Origin: Arctopsyche grandis
Taxonomy: Eukaryota > Arthropoda > Insecta > Trichoptera > Hydropsychidae
DNA length: 64,000 bases
Reading direction: 5' to 3'
Assembly (NCBI RefSeq): GCF_051622035.1
Contig: NC_135356.1
Location: forward strand, 4,289,577 to 4,353,576
Shown: in pieces, positions 63,020 to 64,000 of the stretch
Layout: the number at the start of each line of letters is the position of its first letter
How positions within the stretch are numbered: position 1 is the first letter of the stretch
Made by a program: the position numbers and the translations under genes
Notes under the pieces: model-generated
Databases searched by the model: none
The model's input: only the letters and a program-made list of their open reading frames with translations
What the model was told of the DNA's origin: nothing

Positions 63020-64000
63020 TTATTATAAGTCATCTTCATATAAAAGTAAATTATACATAATATACATTCAAATTTAAACAACAGTACAGTACAATCGCGA
63101 TAAGCAATCAACATACAAATATGGAAAGAAAAATCAAAATCATCAATTACATTGTATCTTGAATAATATGAGCATAGTTGTGATAAATAAAACACAATTC
63201 GCATACATTTAAATAAATAAAACATTGTAAAAATGTGAGTAACATACGGTAAGGTAATTTATTCGCTTTATTTATAGAATTTATGGTGTGTGTACTGTTA
63301 CATTCGTGGGTGATGTGTATTTTGTTGTTATTAATATTTCCGCTGCCACCAAGCGTTTTTGCGGAACGCTACTCCGTAAATAAAACTCACTTTATTTTAT
63401 AAGATGATTATCTTCTTTAATAGTAGTAAGTATACACGAGATTAGTTAGTATTACACGTTACTAGTTAGTGGTTACTAGTTAAGTCGTCTAATCGCGAGT
63501 CACTAGTTAGACGGTTCAATTGTATGTAAGTGATTAGTAAGAGACGGTTCGGTTGTAAGTTAGACGGTTCGATCGCAAGTGATAAGTAAGAGACGGCTCA
63601 ATCGCAAGTGACCTTCCATATGTTTAACATCAGTATATATTTAATAGACGTAACAATTTGGACCAATCATAGTTCGTGATAAAATAGGGGGGAACTCGAG
63701 TTAAGTAAAACAATATCTTAAGACTTTAATACTTTGACCCTTGAGTGTATCGAGAAATGGTTTTCACACAATTAGTTACGCAGCTTTAAAAGGGTTTTTG
63801 AGGGAATACGATTCGAGTCGAGTCGTGTGAAAAATGCTGGTAAACTAATTAAAGACAATATTTTTAGTGTTTGCATATGTATCCCTTGAGGGTAGATTTC
63901 ACGCAATTCGTTGTGCGGATTAAGAGTCGTGAGAATAATGCAGAAAAGCGATAAAGTAAGTTGAAAAACGATATTTTTAGTGTTAACATATGTGTCTTGA
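63020..64000. other. Presumed Clk intron; low-order tandem text
   Basis: 63430-63620 contains repeated TTAGACGGTTCGATCGCAAG and TAGTTAGT-like units. No Clk exon is visible, so the next upstream exon should lie beyond position 64000. Confidence 0.4.

Noticed and set aside
63297-63653. Possible LTR (TGTTACATTCG...GACGTAACA)
   Set aside because: No matching 4-5-bp duplication, no second copy in the window and no convincing primer binding site.

Overview
This is an AT-rich, intron-containing eukaryotic window from an insect. It holds three recognisable genes set in a dense mosaic of mostly non-autonomous transposable elements. Codon content, intron/exon structure, cap-less solo LTRs, Helitrons, piggyBac- and hAT-type MITEs and frequent ACATACATATGTATGTA microsatellite text all fit an insect. 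The Helitron ends resemble those common in Lepidoptera and their relatives, but I do not assign an order.

Layout. (1) Positions 4828-7966, minus strand: a complete Vps37A-type ESCRT-I subunit gene in six exons plus one probable 8-bp micro-exon. (2) Positions 8-34.8 kb: no convincing host gene. This stretch is a graveyard of hAT, piggyBac, Tc1, RTE, Helitron, solo LTR, SINE and foldback elements, many with readable target-site duplications. (3) Positions 34946-48098, plus strand: a complete phenylalanine hydroxylase gene (Henna/Pah) in six exons. It encodes 463 aa, with the ACT regulatory domain and the His-His-Glu iron triad intact. (4) Positions 55599-63012, minus strand: the 3' nine coding exons of Clock (Clk), 540 aa in a continuous reading frame from late PAS-A through PAS-B to the C-terminal activation region. 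The bHLH and early PAS-A exons lie beyond the right edge. Pah and Clk are convergent, with about 7.5 kb between their stop codons.

The three genes are not a pathway. Pah supplies tyrosine (pigment, cuticle, catecholamines), Clk is a core circadian transcription factor, and Vps37A acts in endosomal sorting. From memory, Drosophila Hn and Clk also sit beside each other at 66A, so this pair may be an old linkage.

The most informative part of the window is its nested transposon record. Several insertions can be proven by paralogous empty sites inside the same window: TTAA MITEs inside a solo LTR, inside a dispersed repeat and inside a Helitron; a Helitron inside another Helitron; and a hAT MITE inside a palindrome. 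Large perfect or near-perfect palindromes, a striking array of TTTTTCATTTCAAATT units, a hairpin pair with a shared core but different stems, and a (TA)n-armed palindrome of about 0.9 kb are further unusual structures.
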